Source: Hemicordylus capensis (Eukaryota; Chordata; Lepidosauria; Squamata; Cordylidae). Taken from it: 64,000 nucleotides of DNA. The stretch lies in assembly GCF_027244095.1 (NCBI RefSeq), contig NC_069670.1, positions 15,829,320 through 15,893,319 of the forward strand. Reading direction: 5' to 3'. Both the position numbers and the translations under genes were made by a program. The notes under the pieces were generated by a model. The model did no database searches, was not told the DNA's origin, and was given only the letters and a program-made list of their open reading frames with translations. Shown in pieces: positions 10,556-21,218 of the stretch. Position 1 is the stretch's first letter. Every line of letters begins with the position of its first letter.

Positions 10556-11470
10556 GCGGCAGATTTTCAACACTCACAACAATCCTCCTATTTGAACTTT
10601 TATATGCTGAACATATACTGAGAGAAGCGGGATTGGAAGAAGATGAGCGTGGTTTTTCAAGTTGGAGGAAGACACATCAATAACCTGCGCTATGCTGATG
10701 ACACCGCTCAGGTAGCTGAGAATGCAGATGATCTTCAAGCTCTAGTAATGAAAGTTAAGGAGCACAGTGAAAAAATGGGACAACGACTAAATGTCAAGAT
10801 GACTAAACTAATGACAAACCAGCCTCAGAATTGATAATGAAGACACTCAAATGGTGGATAGCTTCTGCCTTTTAGGATCGACCATCAACAGTAAAGGATC
10901 CAGCAGTCAAGAAATACACCCCAGGCTAGCACTTGGTAGGGTTGCAACGAAGGCCTTGGGAAAGATATTTTGATGCCGTGACGTGTCTACACCTACAAAG
11001 AATAGAATCGTTTGGACAATGGTTTTCCCCATGACACTCTATGGATGAGAAAGCTGGACTTTGAAGAAGCAAGAGAGAAAAAGTATTGACGCTTTTGAAC
11101 TTGGGTGCTGGAGAAGACTTTTGAGGATACCATGAACAGCCAGGAAAAGAAACAAATGGATTATAGAACAAATCAATCCAGAATTTTCACTCGAGGCACA
11201 AATGACCAGGCTCAAACTATCATACGTTGGACACATTATACAAAGATCCAGCTCCCTCGAGAAGTCTATAATGCTGAAGAAAGTGAAAGGAAAGAGAAGA
11301 AGAGGACGACCAGCAACAAGGTGGATGGACTCGGTTACGTCAGCAATGAATGCACCACTGAGAGGCTGAGTGGAAAGGCCAAGTGAAAGACAGATCATCC
11401 TGGAGAGAATCTATCTATGTGGTGGCTAAGAGTCAACACTGACTTGATGGCACTTAATCAATCAATCAAT
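10556..11470 (+). mobile_element. Bov-B (RTE) LINE 3' fragment, unit 1
   Basis: The plus strand encodes reverse transcriptase pieces: NNLRYADDTAQVAENADDLQ, LLGSTINSKGSSSQEI, then in other frames ESWTLKKQERKSIDAFELG, MTRLKLSYVGHIIQRSSSLE and KRRRGRPATRWMDS, the Bov-B C-terminal order. Several frame breaks make it dead. It ends with AATCAATCAATC. Confidence 0.9.
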
Positions 11471-11966
11471 TTGAACTAGGGATGCCCTCAAAACACAATT
11501 CGGCCCCCGAATCACAGCACATCTCCTGCACCTTTAACAAGGAGGATAGCAGGTCCATACCTGCTCCTCCTCCACTCACCGCCACAGGAAGTTTGATGGT
11601 GCTCTCCCCAGCTATGATCGCGCACCAGCTGAGCATCTCCCAGTTGCACTTGCATGACACTGGCACGCATATGGCCTCCACGCAGGCATGGTGGCCATTT
11701 GTATGTTCAGCAACCATGCGATCAGTGTTTGAGGGAACACTATCTTTAGCCCCCTTCCCTCTAGAAACCTTGCCATCTATGAAACAACAATCAGCCATGT
11801 ATTTGGGCCAGTCAAATCCTGCCACAGGCATAGTTCCAATCTGCAGGTGCACATCAGGCGTGCCACTAAATGAAAAGAATTCAGTTCTTCTCCTCCATTC
11901 CAGTGAAGTCAGCAGAATGTCAAGATAAGACTCTAGGGATCTGCAAAGCCCAAATTATATGGCACA
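11471..11966. other. Unassigned stretch, probably hAT-type MITE at its left
   Basis: Begins GAACTAGGGATGCCCTC then CAATTCGGCCCCCGAATCA, resembling decayed hAT MITE ends. Overlapping 128- and 148-residue frames on both strands match nothing and are treated as chance. Copy at 44749-45244. Confidence 0.4.
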
Positions 11967-12100
11967 TAATTACAGTGAGTGGTAATGAGCAACAAATCAG
12001 TTCGTTTGATCATCACAAGAATTATATGCAGGGCTGTCGAGGCAGCTGTATAAAAGCGATCTCCACTGACTGCTCTTGAAGCAACATCTCCAGGATTCCG
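11967..12100 (+). promoter_or_regulatory. Orphan TATA promoter and exon-1-like segment in block D
   Basis: TAATTA (11967-11972), then CTGTATAAAAGC (TATA 12049-12055) as in G4, then an exon-1-sized stretch ending ATTCCG before GTGAGAG (donor at 12101). Spacing matches the CBP promoters. No CBP coding exon follows before the SINE and CR1 DNA downstream. It could be a gene remnant, an alternative promoter or chance. Confidence 0.5.
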
Positions 12101-12162
12101 GTGAGAGCACGCAGGCCATGGGTATAAGGCGACAAACCACTCCTGCTTCTCAATGAGCAAAG

Positions 12163-12389
12163 GAACATAGAAGCATAGGAAGCCACCTCCTACCGAGTCA
12201 GACCCTTGGTCCATCTAGCTCAGTATTTTCTTCCCAGACTGGCAGCAGCTACTCCATGGTTGCAGGCAGGAGTCTTTCTCCATCCTGTATGGCGTTTCCA
12301 GGGAGGGAACCTAGGACCTTCTGCATGCAAGCAGGAAGATGCTCTTCCAATGGCCCCATCCTCTAAGAGGAATATCTCACAGTGCTCAC
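12163..12389 (-). mobile_element. SINE, minus strand
   Basis: Tail GCATAGGAAGCCACCTCC and TCCATCTAGCTCAGTATT (plus-strand view) through CTAAGAGGAATATCTCACAG; head truncated by the neighbouring CR1. Confidence 0.7.
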
Positions 12390-13215
12390 ATAAGAACATA
12401 AGAACAGCCCTGCTGGATCAGGCCCAAGGAGGCCCATCTAGTCCAGCATCCTGTTTCACCCAGTGGCCCACCAGATACCACTTGGAGCCTACAGTCAGGA
12501 GTTGAGGACATGCCCTCCCTCCTGCTGTTACTCTCCTGCAACTGGTACTCAGAGGCATCCTGCCTTTGAGGCTGAAGGTGGCCCACAGCCCTCCGAATAG
12601 TAGCCGTTGATCAACCTCTCCTCCATGAAGTGATCCAAACCCCTCTTCAAGCCATCCAGCTTGTTGGCTGTCACCACGTCTTGTGGCAGAGAATCCCACA
12701 AGTGGATTATGCGTTGTGTGAAAAAGTACTTCCGTTTGTTGGTCCTAGATTTCCTGGCAATCAATTTCATGGGATGACCCCTGGTTCTAGTGTTCTATGA
12801 GAAGGAGAAGAATTTCTCTCTCCACTTTCTCCACACTTTGCATGATTTTGTAGACCTCTATCATGTCTCCCCGTAGTCGTCTTTTTTCAAAACTAAAAAG
12901 CCCCAGGTGTTGTAGCCTTGCCTCATAAGGAAGGTGCTCTAGGCCCCTAATCATCTTGGTTGCCCTCTTCTGCACCTCTTCCAGTTCAATAATGTCCTTC
13001 TTTAGATGTGGTGACCAGAATTGTACGCAGTACTCCAGGTGTGGCCACACCATAGTTTTGTATAAGGGCATTGTCATATTAGCAGTTTTATTTTCAATCC
13101 CCTTCCTAATGATCCCTAGCATGGAATTGGCCTTTTTCACAGCTACCGCACATTGAGTCGTGTCAACACTTTCAACGAGCTTTCCACCATGACCCCAAGT
13201 TCCCTCTGCTCGTCA
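12390..13215 (-). mobile_element. CR1-type LINE 3' end, unit 1
   Basis: Minus strand encodes KKANSMLGIIRKGIENKT, MPLYKTMVWPHLEYCVQFW, RATKMIRGLEHLPYEARLQ, LGLFSFEKRRLRGDMIEVYK, RTNKRKYFFTQRIIHLWDSL, and a 3' UTR ending in TTCTTATG repeats: the CR1/L3 order. Frame breaks separate the pieces. Confidence 0.88.
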
Positions 13216-13225
13216 GTCACCTCAT

Positions 13226-13316
13226 GTGTAGTCTCCCATCCAAATGCCACCAAGATAGGCCCTGCTTGTCAAAGGAGACAATTCCTGCTCACTACCACAA
13301 GACCAGCTCTCCTCCC
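13226..13316 (-). mobile_element. 5S-headed SINE head fragment
   Basis: AGTCTCCCATCCAAATGCC to CTACCACAAGACCAGCTC, minus-strand head only. Unit 2 copy at 46498-46584. Confidence 0.6.
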
Positions 13317-13570
13317 ATATGGAGTGGGGAGCTCATGCACAAAGAGGGGCCACAACTTTATTAAGATAGCAGCATTGCCGACTGTTAATCCAGATTAACA
13401 GTGCAAGGTTGTTGTCCTCACTGGTCCTCAAGCCCGGAGTTTCTGTCTTGTTCTGTGTTGCCGTGTGCCTCCAGTGGGGCAATTTCTCCCACCATCTCAT
13501 TATGTTGCTCAGCGGCACAGTTTCCTTGCCCTCATGCAACTTGGTCAAGGCTGGCTCTCCTAGGGCAGTA

Positions 13571-13871
13571 GGAACATAAGAAGCTGCCATATACTGAGTC
13601 AGACCATTGGCCTATCTAGCTCAGCGTTGTCTTCACAGACTGGCAGCGGCTTCTCCAAAGTTGCAGGCAGGACTCTCTCTCAGCCTTATCTTGGAGATGC
13701 TACCAGGGAGGGAACCTGGAACTTTCTGCTCTTCCCAGAGCAGCTCCATCCCCTAAGAAGGGGAGTATCTTCCAGTGCTCAAACATCCGGTCTCCCATTC
13801 AAATGCAACCAGGATGGACCCTGCTTAGCTAAGAGGACAAGTCATGCTTGCTACCACAAGGCCAGCTCTCT
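13571..13871 (-). mobile_element. Full-length 5S-headed SINE
   Basis: Runs from AACATAAGAAGCTGCC to TGCTACCACAAGGCCAGCTC, about 300 bp, minus strand. Confidence 0.8.
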
Positions 13872-14201
13872 GCTCCACACAATGAACATTAGGGTAGGGA
13901 AGAGCTGTGTGTGCACTCCTGTTTTCTGATTACCTGGGGGTTAAACTCAGGGTTGTGACAGCACCCTACCAGATTGCGTCTTTAGCTCTAGAACGAGGTG
14001 GGAAGAAAACTTATCCTCTCCAGCTGGGGCTTAGCTTATGACCAAGCTCCCTGCCTCAGAGCTTGCTCTTAACTGACACACGACCCAGTCATATCGCAGA
14101 CCCCGAATATTATTTTTATTTCTTTATTTATTATAATATTTAATATACTGCCCAATCCAGAGACTCAGAGTGCTGTTCAGGCCAGAACAGCATCCGAGAT
14201 T

Positions 14202-14205
<4 letters not shown>

Positions 14206-14254
<49 letters not shown>
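14206..14254 (+). repeat. (GA)n microsatellite, unit 1
   Basis: About 24 GA units; unit 2 (47477-47506) has about 14, so the copies have diverged in length. Confidence 0.9.
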
Positions 14255-14257
<3 letters not shown>

Positions 14258-14389
14258 AAAGGGCAAATGACTCCCAGAAAAGAAACGTCTTCAATAAGAT
14301 CTTAAAGGCTGAAAGGAAGGATAGTCAACAGACATAGTCAACAGACACAGGCCTTTAACTAGAACTCACTCATCCAAGGGGATGCTTGA

Positions 14390-14735
14390 ATGTACTTTTT
14401 CATACAACACGTAATCAACTTGTGGGATTCTCTGCCACAAGATGTGGTGACAGCCAACAAACTGGATGGCTTGAAGATGGGTTTGGATAACTTTATGGAA
14501 GAGAAGTCTATCAATGGCTACTAGTTGGAGGTCTACAGGCCACCTCCAGCCTCAAAGGCAGGATGCCTCTGAGTACCAGTTGCAGATGAGCAACATCAGG
14601 AGAGACGGAATGCCCCCAAAACCTGCCTGTGGCTTCCAGCAGCATCTGGTGGGCCACTGTGCGAAACAGGATGCTGGACTAGATGGGCTTCCTTGGGCCT
14701 GATCCAACAGGGCTGTTCTTATGTACTACACAGGA
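14390..14735 (+). mobile_element. CR1-type LINE 3' terminus, unit 1
   Basis: TGGGATTCTCTGCCACAAGA through CAGGATGCTGGACTAGATGG to GGGCTGTTCTTATG, plus strand, same family as the minus-strand copy at 12390. Confidence 0.8.
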
Positions 14736-14805
14736 TTTAGTTTTATATAAACAACTGTATGTTAAAACAACACAGAGGAGGCCAATACGATGATGCAGAA
14801 TAAGT

Positions 14806-15063
14806 TTTATTCAGAATGAAGTGTTCACGGAGTGAACATTTTTTCAGCAACTAGTGTTGAGGAGGGTGAAGCAGAAAGGATACATGTGAGGGAAGCACTA
14901 CTCCATTGCCAAACTTTTGAATACAAAGAGAGAGGAGAAAACATTCTTAACATTTCAAGGCAAAACTTTCCTTCTTCCTCTGCAAAACTCCTGATTTCCC
15001 AGCTGATTGGGTTGCAAATTTTAAGGGCAGAGTGACTTGGTCTGGCCATCTTTTCTGTTTATT
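14806..15063 (-). terminator. G1 3' UTR end with two AATAAA signals
   Basis: Minus-strand AATAAA at 15058-15063 and again at 14806-14811 after GAATAAAAC. The proximal signal and its context (CCAGAAGAATAAA) are shared with G2 (22857-22862). Confidence 0.7.
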
Positions 15064-15360
15064 CTTCTGGAGAGCACCAAGAGGCTGACATGAATAAAGA
15101 AACTTCAGAAGAAGTGAAGATAAAATTTAGACAGGCATGTGAGAGAAAGTCTGGGCCTGATTCTTAAGGGTGCTGAGTCCTCCCCAATTCCAAGGGACAT
15201 CACATGGAATTGAGAATCGGCTCAGCACACTGTGACCGAAACCCAAATAGAACGCCGTGGATCTTTCAGTGGTTCGTTTCCGGTGTTGACAGTCCATGAT
15301 GATTTAGCAGGGCAAGCAGAGGTTTCCCTGGCCACCAAAGCATCTTCCATAATGGCCCCC

Positions 15361-15708
15361 TCATAAACCAGGACCCCAGAGACCTCTGCTGGCTACGATC
15401 CCGGAACCATTAATAGCGCAGGGGGTGTTTCCTCCCACGGTGACGGGCTCGCAGCTAGGGTACAGGATGGGTCCTGGGAAGGTCACGGCAATGGGGATTG
15501 GCTGGATCACCACCACTGATGGGGGGGTCCGGTTGTTGAAGGAAGGGAAGATTCTGGCCAGGGTGGCAAGGAAGCCAGAATTTCTAGCCAAGGCGCCAAC
15601 ACCGGAGCCGGAGCCGAGACCGCCATTGCCAAGGCCTGCTGATCCAAAGCCAACGACAGGGCTGGAAGCCCAGGAGGGGATGGTGCAGGCTGGTCCACAG
15701 TTAGTCAT
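15361..15708 (-). CDS. Short corneous beta protein (beta-keratin), G1, 115 aa
   Basis: CBPs are structural proteins of scale and claw keratinocytes. Their beta-sheet core dimerises and polymerises into thin filaments in the cornified cytoplasm. The protein opens MTNCGPACT, has a short Gly-rich stretch (residues 22-38), then a core at about 60-93 (PPSVVV, PGPIL, SCEPVTVGG), and ends IVASRGLWGPGL. The start is the only ATG before the motif and follows a good acceptor. It is shorter than typical CBPs (about 150-190 aa): a TGA at 15361-15363 is followed in frame by 18 open codons ending CLPC and then TAA (15304-15306). Two usually cysteine positions are changed, Trp13 and Phe57. It is divergent with G2 and is the duplicate of G5, from which its protein differs at about nine residues. 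Family assignment is secure; expression is unknown. Confidence 0.93.
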   Translation of the reverse strand: MTNCGPACTIPSWASSPVVGFGSAGLGNGGLGSGSGVGALARNSGFLATLARIFPSFNNRTPPSVVVIQPIPIAVTFPGPILYPSCEPVTVGGNTPCAINGSGIVASRGLWGPGL

Positions 15709-16705
15709 GTCTGAGTCGCAGGAATCAACCTGGAAGGAGGGCCAGAGATATGGTTAGGCATGAGAAGTGTAATGAGAAAAAACCCATATCACCATAAGAC
15801 AGGGGTAGAAGACAGTGGGATGGCCCCTAGGTCAGAGGCTTTGAGAAGGAGACAGGACAAATGCATGGGAGAGGAGAGGCTCTTGCCAAAAAAGTGATCT
15901 GATTCTCCAATCAGTTGGATCATTTCCTTGGGACAAGCCCTGAAATAACCTTTGCACAACCTCAACCTTCCTGCCCTTAATGGCTCTTGGTCAAATGACT
16001 GTGTGGAACCTCCACCTTCAGGGGAGGTCTACCACTGAATACCAGGGAGGAGTAGCAGGCCAAGTTTCCTGAAGTTTGGCCCCTGTGGAAAGCTGGATGC
16101 TAGAGGTCCTCGAGCTTGGGTCTAATCCAGAAGAGTTCATCTGACGTTCTTAGAATGTAAGGGGAAAGAATACAGTTAGCTATATCTGAGTCTGGAAGAA
16201 CACAAGATGGAGCAGCTATAAGGTGATGCACAAAAAAATTGTGCATAATTGTTGGCAAATAGATGGAGTACCAGATGGAGTACCAGATAGCGTGAAAGAC
16301 CCTAGCTCAGATGCCCCCTAGGTCAGGCACTAGACAAATGCATTGGAAAGGAGAGGATCTTGCCGAAAAATGATCGGATTCCCCAAATATCCCTGCGCTA
16401 AACCTTGGGTCCTCTTTGAATTGATTTTGAATTTTATTTATTGATTGGAATTGTAACCTTCCAGCCCCAGCAAGGGATGCCTGATAACCACTAATGGGAC
16501 CTCCAAGTTCAGGGAGTACTGCTGAATACCTATTCCGGGGGGGTGGGGAGCAGCAAGAGAAGACTGAGGCTTGAGAGCTCCCTCGTTTGGCCACTCGGGG
16601 GAGCCAGATGCTGATGGGCCTTGTTTCTAAGCCAGCAGAGTTCTCCTGCTGTTCTGAGAGCGTACGGGAGAAGGAAATGCATGAAATAGCAGCTCTTGCA
16701 AAAAG

Positions 16706-16885
16706 CTGCCTTGCGCTGAGTCAGACCATTGGCCCTTCTGTCTCAGTATTGTCTACATAGAAGGGCGGGATCTCTCCAGGATTTCGGGCAGGAGTCTTGC
16801 CCAGGCCTTTATGAAGATACCAGAGACCAAGCTGGGACCTGAAGCATGCAAACCACATTCTCCACTGATCTACAGTGGCAGGCAA
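16706..16885 (-). mobile_element. SINE fragment in G1 intron
   Basis: AAGCTGCCTTGCGCTGAGTC through a decayed tRNA-like head, minus strand. The intron from 15730 to here shows no other element. Confidence 0.6.
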
Positions 16886-17012
16886 GAGTTTGCTGGCAAT
16901 ATGGATTCACTACCCCATCCAGCAAAAATAAAATATATCTGTTATTAATTTCTGAAGGAGCTGGGAATGTCATGATCCTTAAGGATGCATAAACAGAGAA
17001 CCTGCAGGGGAG

Positions 17013-17311
17013 AACATAGGAACATAGGAAGCTGCCATATATTGAGTCAGACCATAGGTCCATCTTGCTCAGTATTGTCTACACAGACTGGCAGCGGCTT
17101 CTCCAAGGTTGCAGGCAGAAATCTCTCTCAGCCCTATCTTGGAGAAGCCAAGGAAGGAACTTGGAGCCTAGATGCTCTTCCCAGAGTGGCTCCATCCCCT
17201 AAGGGGAATATCTTACAGTGCTCACACTTCTAGTCTCCCTTTCATATGCAAACACAGTGGATCCTGCTTAGCTTAAGGGGCCCAGTCATGCTTGCTACCA
17301 CAAGACCAGCT
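17013..17311 (-). mobile_element. 5S-headed SINE in G1 intron
   Basis: AACATAGGAACATAGGAAGC to GCTACCACAAGACCAGCTCC, nearly complete. Confidence 0.8.
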
Positions 17312-17370
17312 CCATAAGACCGGCTCCATAAGATCAGAGCACCAGCAGACTCATGATAACCCGCAGATAT

Positions 17371-17448
17371 TGTTATTTGTTTGTTTGTTTATTCCATTTC
17401 TATACCACCCTTCCAAAAATGGCTCAGGGCAGTTTACAGAGAGAAAAA

Positions 17449-17523
<75 letters not shown>

Positions 17524-17690
17524 GATGGCTCCCTGTTCCCAAAGGGCTCACAATCTACAAACAAACATGATAGACACCAGCAATAGTCACTGGAAGTACT
17601 GTTCTGGAGGTGGATAGGGCCAGTTACTCTCCCCCTGCTAAATAAAGAGAATCACCACGTTGGAAGGTGCCTCTTTGCCAGGATAGCAGG
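17371..17690. repeat. Unclassified interspersed repeat with (AAAT)n core, G1 intron
   Basis: TATACCACCCTTCCAAAAATGG, a long AAAT run (17444-17524), then CCCAAAGGGCTCACAATCTA and TCTCCCCCTGCTAAATAAAG. The same family lies at 23530 and 31300. The AAAT run is about 37 bp in unit 2. Confidence 0.6.
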
Positions 17691-18136
17691 GGATATGTTG
17701 TTGTTTCACAAAAACATGAAGAAAAGAAAAGCTAAGTGGGGCAAAAAAAAAAAAAAAAGCTCAAAACTACAGTGTAACTCAATGGAGTGGAATGTTTGCG
17801 GATACAGAGGGTAGTTAACAAACAAGCAGGTGGGCAGAGCTAATGCCACTCAGCCCAGTGGGGAGGAGACATTGGACCAAAATTAGAAAATTGGATAGCC
17901 TGAACAATAGTCAAGAGAGTCACACCCCCTTCTGCTTCTGAGGGACAAAAATGCCTAAAACGTCCACCATGCTGAGGTACAGGTAACACGTGCACACCAG
18001 GGATAGCCTGAAATGTTTTGTTGCAGGCCCATACTTGCAAATAAATATATTTTTAAAACTATCAAAGAAAGATGTTAAAATTCAATCAAAAATGATAGGC
18101 TGTACAAAGAAGCAGGCTTCACACAACAGATCTTAC

Positions 18137-18281
18137 CTGTCTCTCCAAGGAGCAGAAAGCAAGAGAAGGATGAGGATTGAGTGAAGCTGTGAGTCAAAGG
18201 TGTCCATGGTGTGCCTTTATATACCTTTAGCAGCACCATCCCCGGTGAAGAGGTGGGGCTTCAGGTCTGCCATCATAATTA
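18137..18281 (-). promoter_or_regulatory. G1 promoter and non-coding exon 1
   Basis: Read on the minus strand: TTTGCTAATTATG (TAATTA 18276-18281), TATATAAA (18216-18223), then exon 1 from about 18193 to 18137, ending ACAG before GTAAGA. The intron runs 18136-15730 (2407 bp) to the CCTTCCAG acceptor. Exon 1 aligns with that of G2 on the other strand, supporting inverted duplication. The transcription start is inferred from TATA spacing. Confidence 0.85.
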
Positions 18282-18879
18282 GCAAACAACAAATTAAATT
18301 GCCCCCTCAGCCTCACACTCCAAATTGATTTTAATATCCATGATGAGGCAGGCTGTTCTGCTTTGAATAAAAGCTACCATTAACTTCTCACAAGACCATC
18401 CCTGAGCATTTCCTGGGAAGATGCCACCACCTTCATTTACGATCAAAGCAAGTAAACATGCCTTTGTGAAGATGCTAGTTTGCCCAACCCATAACTTCAT
18501 TTTTAAGGCATGTTAATTGTACCCCCACAAAATTGTAACCTCTACCCCAAAAAACCATCTTGTGCTAATCCCAACGATCGGAAGAACAGATAGGCAGTCA
18601 GACAGTCAGACAGACAGATCGATATGCTAAGGGAAGGAGGGAGGGGAATAAGAGAAGGAAGGAAAAAGAAGGTGACTTCCAAAGAATGGATGAGAAAAGT
18701 TTGGAAGTTACTGTTTAGGGGAAATCTGAGAATTTTCCAGGGAATCGAGAAGAAGATCGATACGATGAGTCAATTCCACCAAACTTAAGCCAGAGATGCT
18801 CCTCTTCTTGAGGATGAGAAGATGTTCTCTCCTAGGTCAGGTTCAGATGACCACTGGAAAGTAAGGTCATGGGAATGGA

Positions 18880-19457
18880 GGTGCCCAGCACAAATGGTTC
18901 GTTCCAAAACAGTTCTCCTCAAACCAGGGCCGGTTCGGAGGTTATCGCACGAGCCAAACTGGGGATGGTTCAGTCAGTGATCGAACTGAACCAGGCCCGG
19001 TTGGGGTGAACCAATTCAGAAAAAGTAAAGGGCAGCCAGGCAGTGGTGGAGAGAGGGGTAAAAATCGCCTTACCTTCTACCTTTCTCACCGGAACCCAGA
19101 ACCAAGCCACCACTGAGCTGGCAGCTTGGTAAATGAGGGGGAGAGGATTTGTGGCCATGCCAGGCAGGGAAGGAGCCACACCATGCAGGCAAGGAGCTTT
19201 TTACCTCTCTTCCTGCCCCTGCCCAGCCATCTCTTAGCTTTGTGAGGGTCCCCCACACCCTGTATTTGTAAAGGGGAATGTTCACCAGATTCCCCTTGAC
19301 AAGTATATTGGCTGCCCAAACCGCTGAGCCAGTTCAGCCAAACTGACTGGACCAACCAGTCGGTTTGACCAAAACAGTTCGGAGAAATGCGGTTTGGTTC
19401 AAATTGATTTGAATTCTAACCAAACCACTTTTTTGGGTTCGTGCACACCCCTGCCCA
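18880..19457. mobile_element. Non-autonomous hAT-like element, copy 2
   Basis: Duplicated with block A; identical over most of its length to the element at 500-1077. Confidence 0.5.
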
Positions 19458-19914
19458 GCCAGCAAATGTTCCCAAAGTAAGAAACTACCTCTGTTCACTT
19501 TCACATTGTCCAAAACCACAGTACTGTTGTCCTTCCACCACCCGACATTTACCGTCCAGCTTTAAGGGTTGACTACAGATTTCTGGTGGCAGAAGGAACC
19601 CAACACTGGTGACCCAATATGGTGGGAAAAGACATCATGGAAATGTCACCTTGATTTCTGGTGTTTGTAGGAACCCACTCGTAGTCGGACGCCAAAGGGG
19701 AGATTTCCTCAAGAACCAATCTCCAGTGTGTGAACAAGTCGACCATTTCATAACCAACTATGAGGGAACATCAGATCATGCCATCCCCCCAACAAAGAAA
19801 CATTTCTAGGTCCTCTCACATGAAGAGAAACCATGTCCCCTGATGGATGAAATATGTATACACCTTTGTAGTTTGCTATTGCTTTTGGAGATGCTCCCAT
19901 ATGGACGATCAAGA

Positions 19915-20463
19915 AGACTAGCAACATTATTTGAAGTGGGGGAGTTTTGGGGTTGGGAAACTGCCCTTCTGTGACTGGCAGAGACCTTCCACTAGAATCC
20001 AGAAACCTTTGGAGCCCAAGTGTCTGTTGCTTAGAGGCTGAGTGTCATGAAAGGGACTCTTGGTTGATCTAGAGCAAGGGAGGAGAGGAAGGATGAAGCC
20101 TGAGGAGGAAGGATAATCTCTGGAATCAATGGTGGTTACATGTTAATTAAAACAGACAAATTAGCTCAATGGGTCTGGTGGAAGCTCAATAACACTGTCA
20201 CCCTTTTGATATTTGGTGTGGTATTCGTCTAGTCATCAGGAAGACTTGCTGACTCATCGGCTTGGAGTGCCCACACAGGGACATTTGGCATCTTCGTTCC
20301 ACCTCAGCCTGGCCTCAATGTGCTGGCATCATTAACTCAGAATATTATGCACTTTGATCTTTGAAAATGGCCAAAGGATGCCCAACATCTGAGGCACCAA
20401 ATGTTAAGGTTCCTTCTAATGCTCATGGGGATATTAGCCAAGAGGGTCACTGGCATTTTATTT
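19915..20463. repeat. Single 552-bp unit
   Basis: Same unit as 1535-2086 but present once. It lies upstream of the G2 promoter and is inverted relative to 24843-25393. Confidence 0.85.
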
Positions 20464-20714
20464 TGTAGGGATGGCTGATGGGAAGGGAAGAGCTTCAAGC
20501 TTCCCTGTGGCAAAAAAAAAGGGGGGGGAGAGGAGGGGTAATTTCATATTCATGTCTCTGGGCGGTTGTTGTAAGCCGCCCAGAGATGTGAGTTTGTATG
20601 GTGTAGAAATATGTTAAATAAATAAATAAATTGATAGATAAATAAATAAGGTGAATTTCAGGTGAAATTCAGCCAATTGTGATCAGTGACCACACCTTGT
20701 GTTGGAAATGGTGT

Positions 20715-21045
20715 CTACTTCTTGAACTTTAGAAAACTTCTTGTGATCTTTGGAAAGATCGTAAGAACTTTCCACATGAAGAAGGTTCTCATCACATGAA
20801 GAAAGCGGATGTGGAAGAAGGTTGTAGAGAAGAAATGGACTCAGAGATTTAGAATGAAAATATAGTCTACTTCTTGCACTTTGGAAATATAAGAAAACAC
20901 ATCATGAAGTTTTCACATGAAGCACCTGCATGAAGAAGGTTCTTCAAGTTTCCACAAGAAGAAGGTTCATGTGGAAGAAGGTTGTAACAGAAGGAATGGT
21001 CAAGAGATCTGGGAAGAAAACTGAATCTACTTCTTGCACTTTGAC
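20715..21045 (+). promoter_or_regulatory. Promoter-proximal repeat, three monomers (G2)
   Basis: CTACTTCTTG(A/C)ACTTT at 20715, 20867 and 21027, spacing about 152-160 bp, each monomer also with AAGAAGGTTC-type motifs. It ends about 225 bp before the TATA box. It may hold enhancer elements. Confidence 0.55.
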
Positions 21046-21218
21046 CCCAACTGAATCTGGTAGAAGGTTTCCAAGAAAAGCTTGGGGAGTTTTTATGTCA
21101 CGTCCTTCAGGCTTGTGAGAAGCTCATGGGAGCTTATTAAGAACTGACCAGCCTAACTCGTCATGGAGATTAAAATAATTTGGAGTGTTTGAGGCTGATA
21201 AGACATTTGGCTCTTTGC

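Larger units (their letters stand above)
18381..21218. repeat. Block A copy 2: G1/G2 divergent interval
   Basis: Same content as positions 1-3097 but with one 552-bp unit and a complete G2 promoter repeat region. No coding region seen. Confidence 0.88.

Noticed and set aside
11466-11928. Overlapping 128- and 148-residue frames on both strands
   Set aside because: No family features, no splice or promoter logic, and the sequence looks like decayed MITE DNA.
17444-17524. Regularly spaced short repeats that might suggest an array with spacers
   Set aside because: Plain AAAT microsatellite with no spacers.
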